A DNA stretch of 64,000 nt from Endomychus coccineus (taxonomy: Eukaryota; Arthropoda; Insecta; Coleoptera; Endomychidae). Location: the NCBI GenBank assembly GCA_958510875.1, contig OY294067.1, positions 146,539,743 to 146,603,742 on the forward strand, read 5' to 3'. Position 1 is the first letter of the stretch; each line of letters begins with the position of its first letter. Shown here piece by piece: positions 22,493-34,076 of this stretch. The notes below the pieces were generated by a model. The model made no database searches, had not been told where the DNA came from, and was given only the letters and a program-made list of their open reading frames with translations. The position numbers were made by a program, and so were the translations under genes.

Positions 22493-24143
22493 CTGGTTCC
22501 AGGACTTAGGTGGACCACTAATTGAACATAATGATTTTATTTATATATTTTGTCATCATACAGATTTTAAGTAACTATATACCTTCAATATTTAATTAAT
22601 TCAATATAATAACTTTGTATGATGGCAAACGTTTGGGAACGAACGCATCGAAAATTTGAATTTTACCGCGCCACACTTGCGGGAGCTTGTCGACTACGTA
22701 ACGTCTAGCTAGACCTAACCTGAATCGGAACGACTAAACTAACATAGAAGTATTCTTGAAAATTGTTGCTGCAAATTCATTAATTACAAGAAATGGTAAG
22801 TAATCAGTTTCTCATTATTCCAGTGAGTGCGTGTGTTTGAACTTAAATGTTATTGTTGTTAATGCTCATAAAGTACCTCATAGGTAGATATGTAGGTACC
22901 TACTTACTGAAAGAGTGCCTACTTATATATTTTTGTTGGACGAGGGAGATCGAAGAGCATTAAGGCGTTTCCCGGACCCAATCCCGTTTTTTCGCTATCT
23001 TTAGATGCTATACCCTCAAAAACTGAAGGAAATGAAAAGTAAATGTAAAGTCCACATAAGTCTTTAACGTTTTATCTTTAAAATCCTCATTTAGTTTTTT
23101 TATTAAGCTTCGTATTTACTTGGTTAAAAATTCACAAAAAAACCTTCATCTCCTTCAAAAGTTGATTTTATTTGTTTTATTGGTTTACACCAATAGATAA
23201 GAAATTCAATAATTTAAATATTTCATTTTTGAAAAAATATGAAAGTTGAATTTTTTAATAATTAAATTTCAATAAAATGTTAGTCGGACAGAGAACCCGC
23301 GTCGTTCGTCGTCCCTGTCGACTGTGTTGAATGTCGTATTTATTGTCTTTCTCTCTGTCATTGGGTCAGGGTAGCACCTTAAGCTTACTGACCTAACCTA
23401 AAATCTTAGATAAATTCACACAATGAAATCAAGTGTATCGTCGTGACCACACTGATTTTAATGCTCTTTAAAAATAAAATAAGAGAGCAACCAACAGAAT
23501 GAATATAGCATGCATAAACTTAAAAATAATCTTGGTTAAAGTTTTTAAAGGCACCTAGCGAAAACTTCGATGCAAACTATTGCGCGACACAAAAACATTG
23601 CGCTTCATTAACAGGCATGCATTTACAACAAGTAAATAGTAATCTACCTACCTACTACTTTTTACTTTATTTGTATATTACAGATTTTTAAGAACTATAA
23701 AATATTAGAGAAACTGAAATTGTTTTGCTTGTTTAACACTATACCTAAAGTAAGTAGGTATTACCTATTTGATGTAGGTAAGTACCTACCTAATAAAAAT
23801 TCGTGTAGGGGCCTAAACTTAAGTAAAGTCTTTATGGAAAATGCAGTGGACTGTAAAACTACTTATATTATTATGTTTTTATGTACTTATAACTCATATG
23901 TTTACAAAAGTTTGTTGTCTGATGTGGGGTGTGAAATTTGCATGGTTTTGCTTTGTTTGTGAGGTAATGCGCCTGCACCACCAGCCTGTACTATAGCGAA
24001 TGTGGGCGTTTTTATGTATAATATATTTAATATGTATTTGCAACAGTCTGTTGTCTGTTGTGGGGTGTGAAATTTGCATGGTGAAATTTGCATGGTTTTG
24101 CTTGCAGGGTGATTCTAAGGGAAAATGAGATGGTAGTGGTGGA

Positions 24144-26214
24144 TTGAAACGTTCATTAAAAAAAATAGATTCATTTTTCCCAAAGAAACCAAGGCTTGAG
24201 ATTGCTCACTCGAAAAATTCACCTACAACAACTACAGATGAAAATAATTGTATTGCCGATGCTTCTGCTTCTACAGCTACATTGCCCACATTAACCATAG
24301 ATGAAGAAAAAACATTCTCTCCTGTTACTAACGATATTCAGCCTACAATATGTACGTCGACTTCTGATTCTGATCGGATAAAGACTTCACTTTCTCAACC
24401 AAAGTTTGCTTCAGATATTGCTTGTTATATAGCACGTACATCAGCAAGACTGTACAAAATGAGTTGATAGATGTTTGCGCAGAAATCATTCAGGAAAACA
24501 TTTTACAGAATGTGCGGGAAGCTAAATATTTTTCAATTTTGTTCGATGAAACAACAGATATATCACATATCTCACAGCTGAGCCTATCATTCCGATATTT
24601 GCATGATGGTATTATTAAGGAACATTTTGTGACTTTTTGTGATACCTACGATGCTCTTAGACGTGAAGACAACAATTCAGGTGACATAGAGCCTCGATTG
24701 ACAGGTGTAGCATTGGCGAAAATCGTTGAAAATCTGTGTACCAAATTTAACTTAGATTTATCTTGGTGTGTGGGTATTGGAACTGACAGCTGCTCGGTTA
24801 TGGCATCAGATACAAAAGGTGCAGTGCAAGAATTGATGAAAATAGCCATTCATGCTAAACGTTGCCCGTGCAACAACCATGTGCTCAATAACTCATTGGC
24901 AAGATCATCTAAAGTAGTTTCCTGTCGCAATACATCTGGCACAATGAGAAAAGTTGTGGCATTTGCCAATGCATCCGCTAAGAGGCATGAAATTTTTAAA
25001 ATAGAACTCGGAGCTGCCATGCAAGGCATTTGTGAGACACGTTGGGTAGAGAGGCATGATGGGCATCTTCAATTTCAAGGAGACAACTTAGTCAAAATTT
25101 GTAGCGCTCTGGAAAAGATTTCTGCTTGGCAAGACAATAAAACTGCCAATGATGCGCATTGCTTGCTGCAAACATTGCGCAGTTCTGACTTTATTATATC
25201 CTCCATCTGCTTAAGTGATGTATTAGGTGGGTACTTCCCTAAATTATTTTATTTCTTATTGTTTGGCAAATGAACTTATACGAGTATACTAAACCTACTT
25301 TAAAATTATGTTGTTGTTTTGTTAATATTTTATGCTACGAGTACATACCGTTTATATTAAGTTATAAATTCTTAGTTTATGCACTACACACACAGTCACT
25401 TACTTTTTATTTTTCAGGTACTACTGTATCTTTAAGCAGAATACTGCAATCGAACTCAATTGATTTAAAAAAAGCTACGGACGCTATTAATGATACTTTG
25501 AGTGTTTTACAAAATAAAAGAGAAAATGTGGACGTAATCTACCGACAGCTTTTTGAAGAGGCTAAAGAAATAGCTGAACAGCTAGATGTAGAAATTAAAT
25601 GCCCCAGAATAGTATCAAAACAAATACATAGGGCCAATAACCAACCTGCTCAATCTGCTGAAGAGTATTTCCGCAGAGCTATATATATCCCTCTTCTAGA
25701 TTCAATAATAAGTGATCTCCAGGACCGCCTGTCTCCTGATGTACTTAATTTGTTTCGGCTAAGCGTTTTCTTGCCAAAAAGCGAATATAGTAATGAAGAC
25801 ATTGAAACTGTGAAACAAATAGCTACCGACTATACATTATTACTAGATAACACTCCAGTTTCTGTCATTGTAAATGAATATCGGCTGTGGATGGTGAAGT
25901 GGCAGGCGTGGCAGCGGAGCCAGGATATACCGCAGTTGATTTCTGATCTTATTTTAAATTGTGACATCGATATGTATCCTAATATAAGAAAATTTTTATG
26001 TATTATGGCTACACTACCTGTCAGTGTAGCGACAGCAGAAAGGTCTTTCTCTACGTTGCGCAGAATCAAATCGTGGCTAAGATCTTCAATGGTTGAAGAT
26101 CGCCTAACCGGACTGGCACTTCTCCACGTTCATAAAAACCTACCCATTGACGTAAATGACGTAATAACGCGTTTCGAGGGAAGACGTAAAAGAAAAATTG
26201 ATTTTGTTATTTAA
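24144..26214 (+). pseudogene. hAT transposase (DUF4371 + hATC), internally deleted
   Basis: Three pieces are visible. 24144-24467 gives a basic N-terminus, KRSLKKIDSFFPKKPR, followed by a Ser/Thr-rich linker, and ends out of frame. From 24422 the catalytic RNase H-like domain is open: YFSILFDETTDISH, then GIGTDSCSV, CNNHVLN and ETRWVERHD. It runs to 25226, where a GT-AG intron (25227-25417, donor GGTGGGTA, acceptor TTTTTCAG) restores the frame precisely into TTVSLSRILQ. The last exon to 26214 holds the hATC dimerisation domain, TLPVSVATAERSFSTLRRIK...RLTGLALLHVH. Relatives have a zf-TTF DNA-binding domain and a further ~200 residues between N-terminus and catalytic core. Here the two are fused out of frame near 24430, so the copy is probably defective in DNA binding. 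Confidence 0.88.
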
Positions 26215-27663
26215 ATATATGTATTTTGTCTGTTTCTATTTTGTTTGTTGGAAACCCTTGTCGTACCACCTCTTCACTTTTGCGGAGTTTTGCGTCATAC
26301 CCCTTGACATACCTCTTGCTGTTATGACAAATCATTCACCACGGTTATGGAATATGAATAGGCTGCCTCATTCCGTGCGTGATAGTGCTTCTCTGGATCT
26401 CTTCAAGAGAAGATGGCAATATGTACAAGTTATTATGTGCTAAGTTTTTCAAGTGTACAATAAAGAATAAATATTTTTAAGCACAGTACTTACGTACATT
26501 AATAAAATACCTACTTTTTACTTGTATCTATTGTTATCAAAATTAAATAATAAGTTCTTGACTTGACCACGGCTATGTGACCCCCTCCTGGCGCCAAAGC
26601 TGGATCCGCCCTTGACCAAGTGCAGTAATGAAACCATTCATCCAACGAATTGAGGTTGGTGAAATAGTCCGAATGGACTTACAAACAGTAAGGCCTACAC
26701 GTCCCGAAGATTTGATCAAAATAATCCCTTGTGGTTATAAAAAAAATGTACTGGTACATGTTAGTGCAAAAAAAATGGATTATATTGGAGCTCATTATGT
26801 AAGCAATGTGAAGGGAAGACTGTTCTAATTGCCCCGAGTCAGAAATCAGTATATTAGATGATGATGATTTTGATGAGTGTATGGATAAAAATTAACACGA
26901 TGATGAAGATGATGACGATATCGATGATGTTGTCAATGACAATTGCGAGGATTAAATCTTATCAAACTCAGATGATGAAGCGGATCACGATGATCCCTAT
27001 ATCAATGATGATCATATTACATTATTAACAATATATGCTGACAGTGATAACAAATAGTGGATAATTAGACATACAGATAATTTTTTAATGAATATGAAAT
27101 GTAAAAAACAAAAAAAATACATAAATGTGGAAAAAAACAATGTTATTTATCAATCATATTTTTTGTTGTTTAAATATTGAAATTTATTATGCAACACCCT
27201 ATAAAAAAATCATGTCACCGTCACATATACACGTCTACACATACTCACACATTCACACGAAACGATTATAAATATTTAAAAACTACAATTTTGCGCGCGA
27301 AATCTATTGTACTGACGCTCGCCTATTGCCACTAAATGAAATTCCGCTCTATTTTTTTATGATGTAATTCGTTATAACTTGGAATTGTGAACAAATCTTC
27401 ATATGCTGCTTCAAACTTAAAAAGTAGAAGTATTTCCCTATAATTTGATCCGAAGTTTTTTTCTATAGGCCCAAAATTGGCCCCTCTAGAGGCTCAAACA
27501 CATTTATTAGGATAGCTCTATTTCTACTTAACTCAAATCAATCTGCTTGGACTTAAAATACTCGCCATCAAAACTTCTAATAGAACCTACAATCCGAGTT
27601 CCGTGATGAATTTCTAACCTCTAAAAATTTGGCTTTTTCATTGGTCCAAAATTTTCAAAATGG
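25726..27663 (+). repeat. tandem duplication, unit 1 (1938 bp)
   Basis: Runs from inside the hATC exon across the hAT right end, its target duplication and the foldback centre into the right arm. Unit 2 repeats it at an exact offset of 1938 bases. Confidence 0.97.
26628..27056 (+). pseudogene. foldback-element ORF remnant with acidic tail (copy 1)
   Basis: The + frame from 26628 gives 66 residues (VGEIVRMDLQTVRPTRPEDL, then VLVHVSAKKMDYIGAHYVSN) to a stop. Beyond it an Asp-rich stretch (ILDDDDFDECMD, HDDEDDDDIDD, SNSDDEADHDDPYINDD) continues in broken frames to about 27056. It belongs to the unique centre of the large foldback, split from its upstream part by the hAT. I do not recognise the family. 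Confidence 0.5.
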
Positions 27664-27687
27664 CGCCTGTCTCCTGATGTACTTAAT

Positions 27688-28152
27688 TTGTTTCGGCTAA
27701 GCGTTTTCTTGCCAAAAAGCGAATATAGTAATGAAGACATTGAAACTGTGAAACAAATAGCTACCGACTATACATTATTACTAGATAACACTCCAGTTTC
27801 TGTCATTGTAAATGAATATCGGCTGTGGATGGTGAAGTGGCAGGCGTGGCAGCGGAGCCAGGATATACCGCAGTTGATTTCTGATCTTATTTTAAATTGT
27901 GACATCGATATGTATCCTAATATAAGAAAATTTTTATGTATTATGGCTACACTACCTGTCAGTGTAGCGACAGCAGAAAGGTCTTTCTCTACGTTGCGCA
28001 GAATCAAATCGTGGCTAAGATCTTCAATGGTTGAAGATCGCCTAACCGGACTGGCACTTCTCCACGTTCATAAAAACCTACCCATTGACGTAAATGACGT
28101 AATAACGCGTTTCGAGGGAAGACGTAAAAGAAAAATTGATTTTGTTATTTAA
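27688..28152 (+). pseudogene. duplicated hATC end of the hAT transposase
   Basis: This 154-residue frame is identical in protein to the last 154 residues of the transposase ending at 26214. It begins inside the hATC region through the duplication junction and lacks the catalytic domain. It is a by-product of the duplication and not an independent gene. Confidence 0.92.
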
Positions 28153-28565
28153 ATATATGTATTTTGTCTGTTTCTATTTTGTTTGTTGGAAACCCTTGTC
28201 GTACCACCTCTTCACTTTTGCGGAGTTTTGCGTCATACCCCTTGACATACCTCTTGCTGTTATGACAAATCATTCACCACGGTTATGGAATATGAATAGG
28301 CTGCCTCATTCCGTGCGTGATAGTGCTTCTCTGGATCTCTTCAAGAGAAGATGGCAATATGTACAAGTTATTATGTGCTAAGTTTTTCAAGTGTACAATA
28401 AAGAATAAATATTTTTAAGCACAGTACTTACGTACATTAATAAAATACCTACTTTTTACTTGTATCTATTGTTATCAAAATTAAATAATAAGTTCTTGAC
28501 TTGACCACGGCTATGTGACCCCCTCCTGGCGCCAAAGCTGGATCCGCCCTTGACCAAGTGCAGTA

Positions 28566-28994
28566 ATGAAACCATTCATCCAACGAATTGAGGTTGGTGA
28601 AATAGTCCGAATGGACTTACAAACAGTAAGGCCTACACGTCCCGAAGATTTGATCAAAATAATCCCTTGTGGTTATAAAAAAAATGTACTGGTACATGTT
28701 AGTGCAAAAAAAATGGATTATATTGGAGCTCATTATGTAAGCAATGTGAAGGGAAGACTGTTCTAATTGCCCCGAGTCAGAAATCAGTATATTAGATGAT
28801 GATGATTTTGATGAGTGTATGGATAAAAATTAACACGATGATGAAGATGATGACGATATCGATGATGTTATCAATGACAATTGCGAGGATTAAATCTTAT
28901 CAAACTCAGATGATGAAGCGGATCACGATGATCCCTATATCAATGATGATCATATTACATTATTAACAATATATGCTGACAGTGATAACAAATA
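28566..28994 (+). pseudogene. foldback-element ORF remnant with acidic tail (copy 2)
   Basis: Duplicate of 26628-27056 through the 1938-bp tandem duplication. The single substitution at 28870 falls in its Asp-rich part. Confidence 0.5.
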
Positions 28995-29159
28995 GTGGAT
29001 AATTAGACATACAGATAATTTTTTAATGAATATGAAATGTAAAAAACAAAAAAAATACATAAATGTGGAAAAAAACAATGTTATTTATCAATCATATTTT
29101 TTGTTGTTTAAATATTGAAATTTATTATGCAACACCCTATAAAAAAATCATGTCACCGT

Positions 29160-30162
29160 CACATATACACGTCTACACATACTCACACATTCACACGAAA
29201 CGATTATAAATATTTAAAAACTACAATTTTGCGCGCGAAATCTATTGTACTGACGCTCGCCTATTGCCACTAAATGAAATTCCGCTCTATTTTTTTATGA
29301 TGTAATTCGTTATAACTTGGAATTGTGAACAAATCTTCATATGCTGCTTCAAACTTAAAAAGTAGAAGTATTTCCCTATAATTTGATCCGAAGTTTTTTT
29401 CTATAGGCCCAAAATTGGCCCCTCTAGAGGCTCAAACACATTTATTAGGATAGCTCTATTTCTACTTAACTCAAATCAATCTGCTTGGACTTAAAATACT
29501 CGCCATCAAAACTTCTAATAGAACCTACAATCCGAGTTCCGTGATGAATTTCTAACCTCTAAAAATTTGGCTTTTTCATTGGTCCAAAATTTTCAAAATG
29601 GCGCTAAAGTTATGTCTTCAGAACAAAATGCTTGAATTTTGGATATTATATGCAGAATGATGGAGTCTTTCAAATAGTTTTGGTTCAAGATTGATAACAT
29701 TAGCATTCCGTCTGAAATTCGCAAGAAACAAATTACCAAAAACCGAATAGAAGAAGAATGAAAATACTATCTTTCCACAAAAACAGAATTTGAAAAATTG
29801 AAAACTCTTTGACATATACTCAATTTTTCAATGTGAGAAAAAACACACTAAATGGGCCCTATCTTAGGCCCACAACCTCGAATCGACCTGAGACTAAAAC
29901 CAAAACCGCGTATTAATTTTTCCAACAACTTTTTTCCGAAACATTTCCCCATAAAACCCATAGTGTTGTCTCAAAACGCAAAAAATCGAAAAATGGCCAT
30001 TTTCGGGTTAAACAAATGGGCATAGTCTTCCGAGCACAGGGTTAATCCAAATGTAATGTTCACCATCGTGTACAACGTGTCAAAGTACGTAAGAATAGAC
30101 CAAAATTAGACCTCGCGGAAATTCGGACAAAAATCGTCGATTTTCCTCCTTAAATGTATGGA
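29160..30162 (-). repeat. right arm of the large foldback
   Basis: Inverted partner of the left arm. Its inner 440 bp or so are also present at 27222-27663 as part of the tandem duplication. Confidence 0.78.
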
Positions 30163-30487
30163 CTATATAGAGAACTCAGATAAACAATGTTTATCTGTTG
30201 GATCATTTGCTCGAGATAATAATCATCTAAGCAAGAATAGAAAAAAAAACCTTCCATTTTGGGCTGCTTATGTAGCATGTATATGTATTTATAAATTGAA
30301 TCTAGTCAAATAAAGGTAAATATATTTCAATGATCAGCAGGATGAAATAGAATTCAGAGAAGGTTCGTAATAATCTATTCAGTTTCGACTCAAAAACTCC
30401 AGTGAATCATACTGTATCCGTCTTATAAGAAACAGCTTAATCTGATCTTGATAAAAACTGAGAGGTTACATAAAAATAGAATCTTAC

Positions 30488-30901
30488 CGAAGGATCATCA
30501 CTTCGTTTTAATCCCGTATTTCGTACTTTCTTTCGCAAATAATCTACACAGTCGATGAATGACGGTTCGCAGTTTTTGTGAACTTCCCAATGTAAGGAAC
30601 GGAGTGGCGGACGAGGAAATTCCATGTAATTCACCCTAGGAGCTTTTTCTGGTTCAGTTTCGTATCGACGGTCGTATTCATTGAATTTGTGTCCTCGTAA
30701 GTAATAAGCAATATCTCTAAGAGCGTCCGGGAGCCATAGCAGTTCGCTAGCATTGTTGTTTGTTATTACGAGCGAGGGCGTTGTACTTGGAAACTGGAGA
30801 CTCTGAGAACGTTGTTTGTCATTCGTTATTGTTGCATTGATATCAAATAGATTGCAGTTCAAATACGTTATCCAGAACAGATAGAAAATTCGTCTTGACA
30901 T
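30488..30901 (-). CDS. first coding exon of a secreted host protein
   Basis: An ATG at 30901 has an in-frame TAA 24 bases upstream, which supports it as the start. It opens a 138-codon exon ending at a strong donor (TCG then GTAAGAT) in phase 0. The N-terminus (MSRRIFYLFWITYLNCNLF) looks like a signal peptide. The body has N-glycosylation sequons (NAT, NAS) and a conserved-looking end: LLWLPDALRDIAYYLRG, FPRPPLRSLHWEVHKNCEPS, CVDYLRKKVRNTGLKRSDD. No next exon is seen before the foldback element. I infer it is the 5' exon of the gene whose cysteine-rich exon is at 9265-9607, because both are on the same strand, both are extracellular in style and nothing else competes. A linking exon remains unfound. 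Confidence 0.75.
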
Positions 30902-31325
30902 TTCACTTTTGATCCAAATTTACTTGTCAACTATGAAAGTACTTCTGTAAATATAGTGACATCTCAGTTTGAGGAGACATAGCTCATGTGACTTCTCATG
31001 GCACTGTCGAAAATGATGTTGCACATAGATTTGATATACTCTCTGAAATTCATGATGTTGCAATGCTATAGATTATGAGGATTCATATAGTAAAAATCGG
31101 TCACTGTGTGACCGATAAAAAAATCTCGATTAGAAAAATAGCAAATATGAATATAACTGAGGCTGATCTTGGACAGAATTAGGTTCTCACATTCTAATTT
31201 CAAACGATCATCGCAACAAAAACATGTCGAATTTAAATTCATGTATCAATTCTCTTGAAGCAAGAATAAAAGTTCAGTTGAGACTACTTTTTGACATAAC
31301 GTTGCAAAACAATATGTGTAACTAC

Positions 31326-31442
31326 TTATTTTCCAATATTGCACTTAGGATCACCTAGATTACATCCAGATTTTGATTTATACGCATTGAACGTATTGTC
31401 AACCGGCGAAGTGTTCTTTATGTAGCATTTTTCATACTGTTT
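31326..31442 (-). CDS. possible 3'-terminal exon of an upstream host gene
   Basis: An acceptor (TTTATTTACAG) precedes 38 open codons (KQYEKCYIKNTSPVDNTFN, then SGCNLGDPKCNIGK) and a TAA. Its phase is 0 and it has three cysteines. It lies 5' of the signal-peptide exon, so it would belong to a different gene on the same strand extending right. No other exon of that gene is recognised; confidence is low. Confidence 0.3.
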   Translation of the reverse strand, partial: KQYEKCYIKNTSPVDNTFNAYKSKSGCNLGDPKCNIGK

Positions 31443-32821
31443 CTGTAAATAAATTGAAAATGAATGTTTCTGAAAATAGGCAACACCAGGGTTGGCTCGT
31501 GATATTTGAGATTCTTGGCGACAAAATACAGCACGCAAAAAATTTTCGGGGGCTACACCAAAATTTTACATAATTTCGCGCTTTCCATCGGCATCCTCGG
31601 GACCGAGCTGGGTCTCCGCCTGTTAACAATGGACATCGTGACGCAAACAGCAGAGGAAGACGAATCATTATTCATAACTTACTTCTTACGCAATAAAGTC
31701 GTCAATTCGGAATATTTACAATGAAAACCAGAAAATTAATGATTTCTGTAAATATTTGGTTTTGGAATATCATTAAACATTGGAAAGGATCAATAAGAAC
31801 TCACGAAATACCGGACAGTCAAGACGAAATCTGGTCTATTCGAGATTCGTGACATTCTCCGGGACATGGCGAATGCAGGACAGCCCATCCGGGAACAGCA
31901 CAATCCCCGAAATTTTAGTTTGGAGTATTTATCACAGAATTTATACTTGTTCATAACAACGGATTTGTTGTCGGCTCATAGGTTCAAAAAGTGGGCCGAC
32001 GAAGTTTAGGGGGAAGCTACAGTTAGACATATCTACATACTCATTTCTTCATTCATAATATGCTCAGATAACAATGCAAGTAATATATAAACACCGAGAT
32101 GAATACCTCGGTAATACATAAGTAGGTTGGTATTTTGTACCTGCATAGGTATACATAAAAAATATTAGTGACTGAACTCAACTTCCTATTCAAAAAAACA
32201 TGATTATATTTTATGAATTGAATTAATGCATCGGTTTTTTAATGAAGAAATTGTATCTATTACTATATCAGTGAAATCTTGAATGGTGCGAAAAAGATCT
32301 ATTTCGATAGAAATAAATGCTAGTAACGATAAATGTCTCTGAACCAAGGTACTTGTTGCTAGTATTGTAGTAACCAAAACAAACAATTTGAAGACATCAG
32401 AAATATTTTAAGATGATTGTCCTTAGAAGATTTTATTATTGAATGAAAAATATATAATGTTTCACATTGATCGTCTTGATAGATAACTAGTAATTCATTG
32501 GTTGATTCAAGTTTATTAAAAATTTTCTGGGAAAAGCTGGTTAAATCAGTTACTATATATGTTCGACATTTTTTACTGTAGTCTTTGAATTTTTCGTCAA
32601 TCAGCAATCGATAAAAAAATAGTTGGGACATATTTTCGAACGTTATTTCTATTTGTGTAACAAAATTGTCCAATATTTCATAAAATAAAATTCTATGAGA
32701 TGTTTTTCCGTAACTAACTTCAGATAACTTAATTCTTTTGGTTCCGCAATTTAAAAAATTTTATTGAACGTTAATTCATTTCTCAAAGATCTTATACGAT
32801 TCCTAGTTAAAAATATTTCGG
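31443..32821. other. unassigned stretch
   Basis: A GC-richer patch at 31580-31660 and another at 31850-32010 have open + frames (for example SIGILGTELGLRLLTMDIVT and MANAGQPIREQHNPRNFS) that I do not recognise. A minus-strand frame of 104 codons at 32359-32673 (ELLVIYQDDQCETLYIF) is also unknown. None has enough support for a gene call. Confidence 0.3.
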
Positions 32822-33190
32822 TCTTGCAATGACCAAATCAATCAATCAATTAATCGGAATGAAGGAGGATAATTCCGGAGCACTAGACCGCTTGATTGGG
32901 TCCATTGTGCGCCCTTTGATACAAGAACAATGTCCATTGTGTGTGGATGTTTATTAAGATGACAGTGTTCTGTGAGGAATAGTGTAACCAGTTTTAGGTT
33001 CCTCCTGCTCATAGAGACCAGGGTTTTAGAGTGAGAACACCCTAATGTGTAGCTTCATTCGCCTCATGCCGTGGGCTCCACGCTAAACCGAAAGTCACTA
33101 TATATCCAGTAGCTCCTTGAGGGCGTGAATCTCGGTGATCGATGTAATTCCGATCGTCGAATCGGGACTAGGTGCATTCTAGGAACTCCG
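32822..33190 (-). mobile_element. non-LTR element 3' end with (ATTG)n tail
   Basis: On the minus strand the segment ends GGACCCAATCAAGCGGTCTA...TTGATTGATTGATT. 49135-49745 ends the same way in + orientation (GACCCAATCAAGAGGTCTAA...TTGATTGATTGATTG). A shared 3' block plus a 4-base tail repeat is typical of a LINE or a SINE using its tail. The body is GC-richer than its surroundings and non-coding. Confidence 0.6.
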
Positions 33191-33224
33191 GAATATCAAA
33201 TAAGACATCTGTGTTATTAAAAAT

Positions 33225-33880
33225 GTCCACACACTTCATCATAAAATCTAAATAAGATCACAATATCAATTTTAAGGACTTATCTCAAAAAAAATCTTCT
33301 GTGGAACAAAATATATTGTTTAAAAGAATACTTTTAACAGATTTCTTGAATTATTTCAACGCTAATTCTCTAATGGGTTCGGGCAATTTATTGAAATACT
33401 GAAACGCTAAAAATGTCAGGCCATTATGAGATTCTTTAAGTCTAATGGAAAATTTACGAATTTTTCTCTTATTACGAGTATTGTAATCATAAAAATTCTC
33501 ACTCAATGGAAATTTATCTCTAAAATTATGTGCATACTCAAGACATTCTTACATATACAGATTTGGGGATGTTAATATACCCCATCCCTCGGATGCTTTT
33601 CTACAGCAGTCCCTATAACCAATACTCGCTACAATGCTTATCGCTCTCCTTTGTAATCTGAAAGTCTAATTTTTTTTGGAACAATCACCTCAAACAATAA
33701 TAGAGTATCGTAACTAGCTTCCAACCAAAGTGAAAATCTAAAGAAAATATGCAGTCTTTATAACACAAGTAGATAACGAGTTGATGCTCTCAAAACAAAA
33801 ATACCTCCACTCAATTTAGTCATAAGTTTATCTGCATGAAAATCGGTCCTCAATAATACTATGGGAGGCAGTTTTTAAGT
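33225..33880 (-). mobile_element. LINE pol C-terminal fragment
   Basis: Minus-strand frames give the thumb/C-terminal blocks of a Jockey-like RT: ADKLMTKLSGGIFVLRAST, then YDTLLLFEV, and near 33440 REKFVNFPLDLKN...KHF, corresponding to the YNTRNK / lPlrLkkS region of relatives. Stops and shifts abound. It may be the older host of the tail at 32822-33190 or an independent copy. Confidence 0.6.
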
Positions 33881-33899
33881 CATTCCATTTGTTAAGTAA

Positions 33900-34076
33900 T
33901 GTTAGGTATTTCAGTTTGTCAAAGGGATTCCATATTTTTGGGAGCTGTTGTTACGTAAAAATTACTATTTTCCAAAAAAAAAAAACAATAAAAGTCTGAA
34001 TGAAAATTTATTTCTATATTTATTCATATTACAATTCAAAAATATAAGAAAATTTTCCCATTCGTGATATTAAACA
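33900..34076 (+). repeat. 5' LTR of the BEL remnant (177 bp)
   Basis: TG...CA ends, poly-A run near 33978 and AATAAAAG near 33989. Pairs with 36258-36447. Confidence 0.72.

Larger units (their letters stand above)
22440..26614 (+). mobile_element. hAT DNA transposon with perfect TIRs and 8-bp target duplication
   Basis: The element begins with CAAGGGCGGATCCAG and ends with its exact reverse complement (26600-26614). It is flanked by ACCAAGTG on both sides (22432-22439 and 26615-26622), a perfect 8-bp duplication as hAT transposases make. It is 4175 bp long and codes a DUF4371/hATC-type transposase on the + strand. A repeat of about 40 bp (GGGGTGTGAAATTTGCATGG) occurs at 23924-23943 and 24060-24079 upstream of the coding part. 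The perfect ends show recent insertion into the foldback transposon. Confidence 0.96.
27664..29601 (+). repeat. tandem duplication, unit 2 (1938 bp)
   Basis: The only difference from unit 1 that I found by eye is G at 26932 against A at 28870. The junction at 27664-27666 shares CGC between the two parental sequences (GGCGCT and CCGCCT), a 3-bp microhomology. It starts inside the transposase, so it has no left hAT end and cannot move alone. Confidence 0.97.
21268..30162. mobile_element. large foldback transposon with ~1 kb arms, disrupted by a hAT insertion
   Basis: Arms at 21268-22262 and 29160-30162 are inverted copies. Matching landmarks are GTCCGAATTT...CGAGGTC at the outer ends, TTAACCCTGTGCTCG, AGACGGAAT, and GATTTCGCGCGCG at the inner part. 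The outer ends read AGTCCA on both sides. Without the 4175-bp hAT and the 1938-bp duplication the element would be about 2.8 kb, with a small unique centre that carries an acidic-tailed reading frame. The plan (long arms, short centre, acidic C-terminus) resembles 10526-12370, although I saw no sequence identity between the two. Confidence 0.8.

Noticed and set aside
23894..24093. Two similar minus frames of about 60 codons
   Set aside because: They come from the GGGGTGTGAAATTTGCATGG direct repeat in the hAT 5' region, with no coding evidence.
26198..26443. 81-codon + frame after the hAT transposase (repeated at 28136-28381)
   Set aside because: It resembles the tail of a LINE reverse transcriptase only loosely (PRLWNMNRLPHSVRD...LFKRR). 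It lies in the 3' UTR of the hAT and is probably a small captured scrap; too short to call separately.
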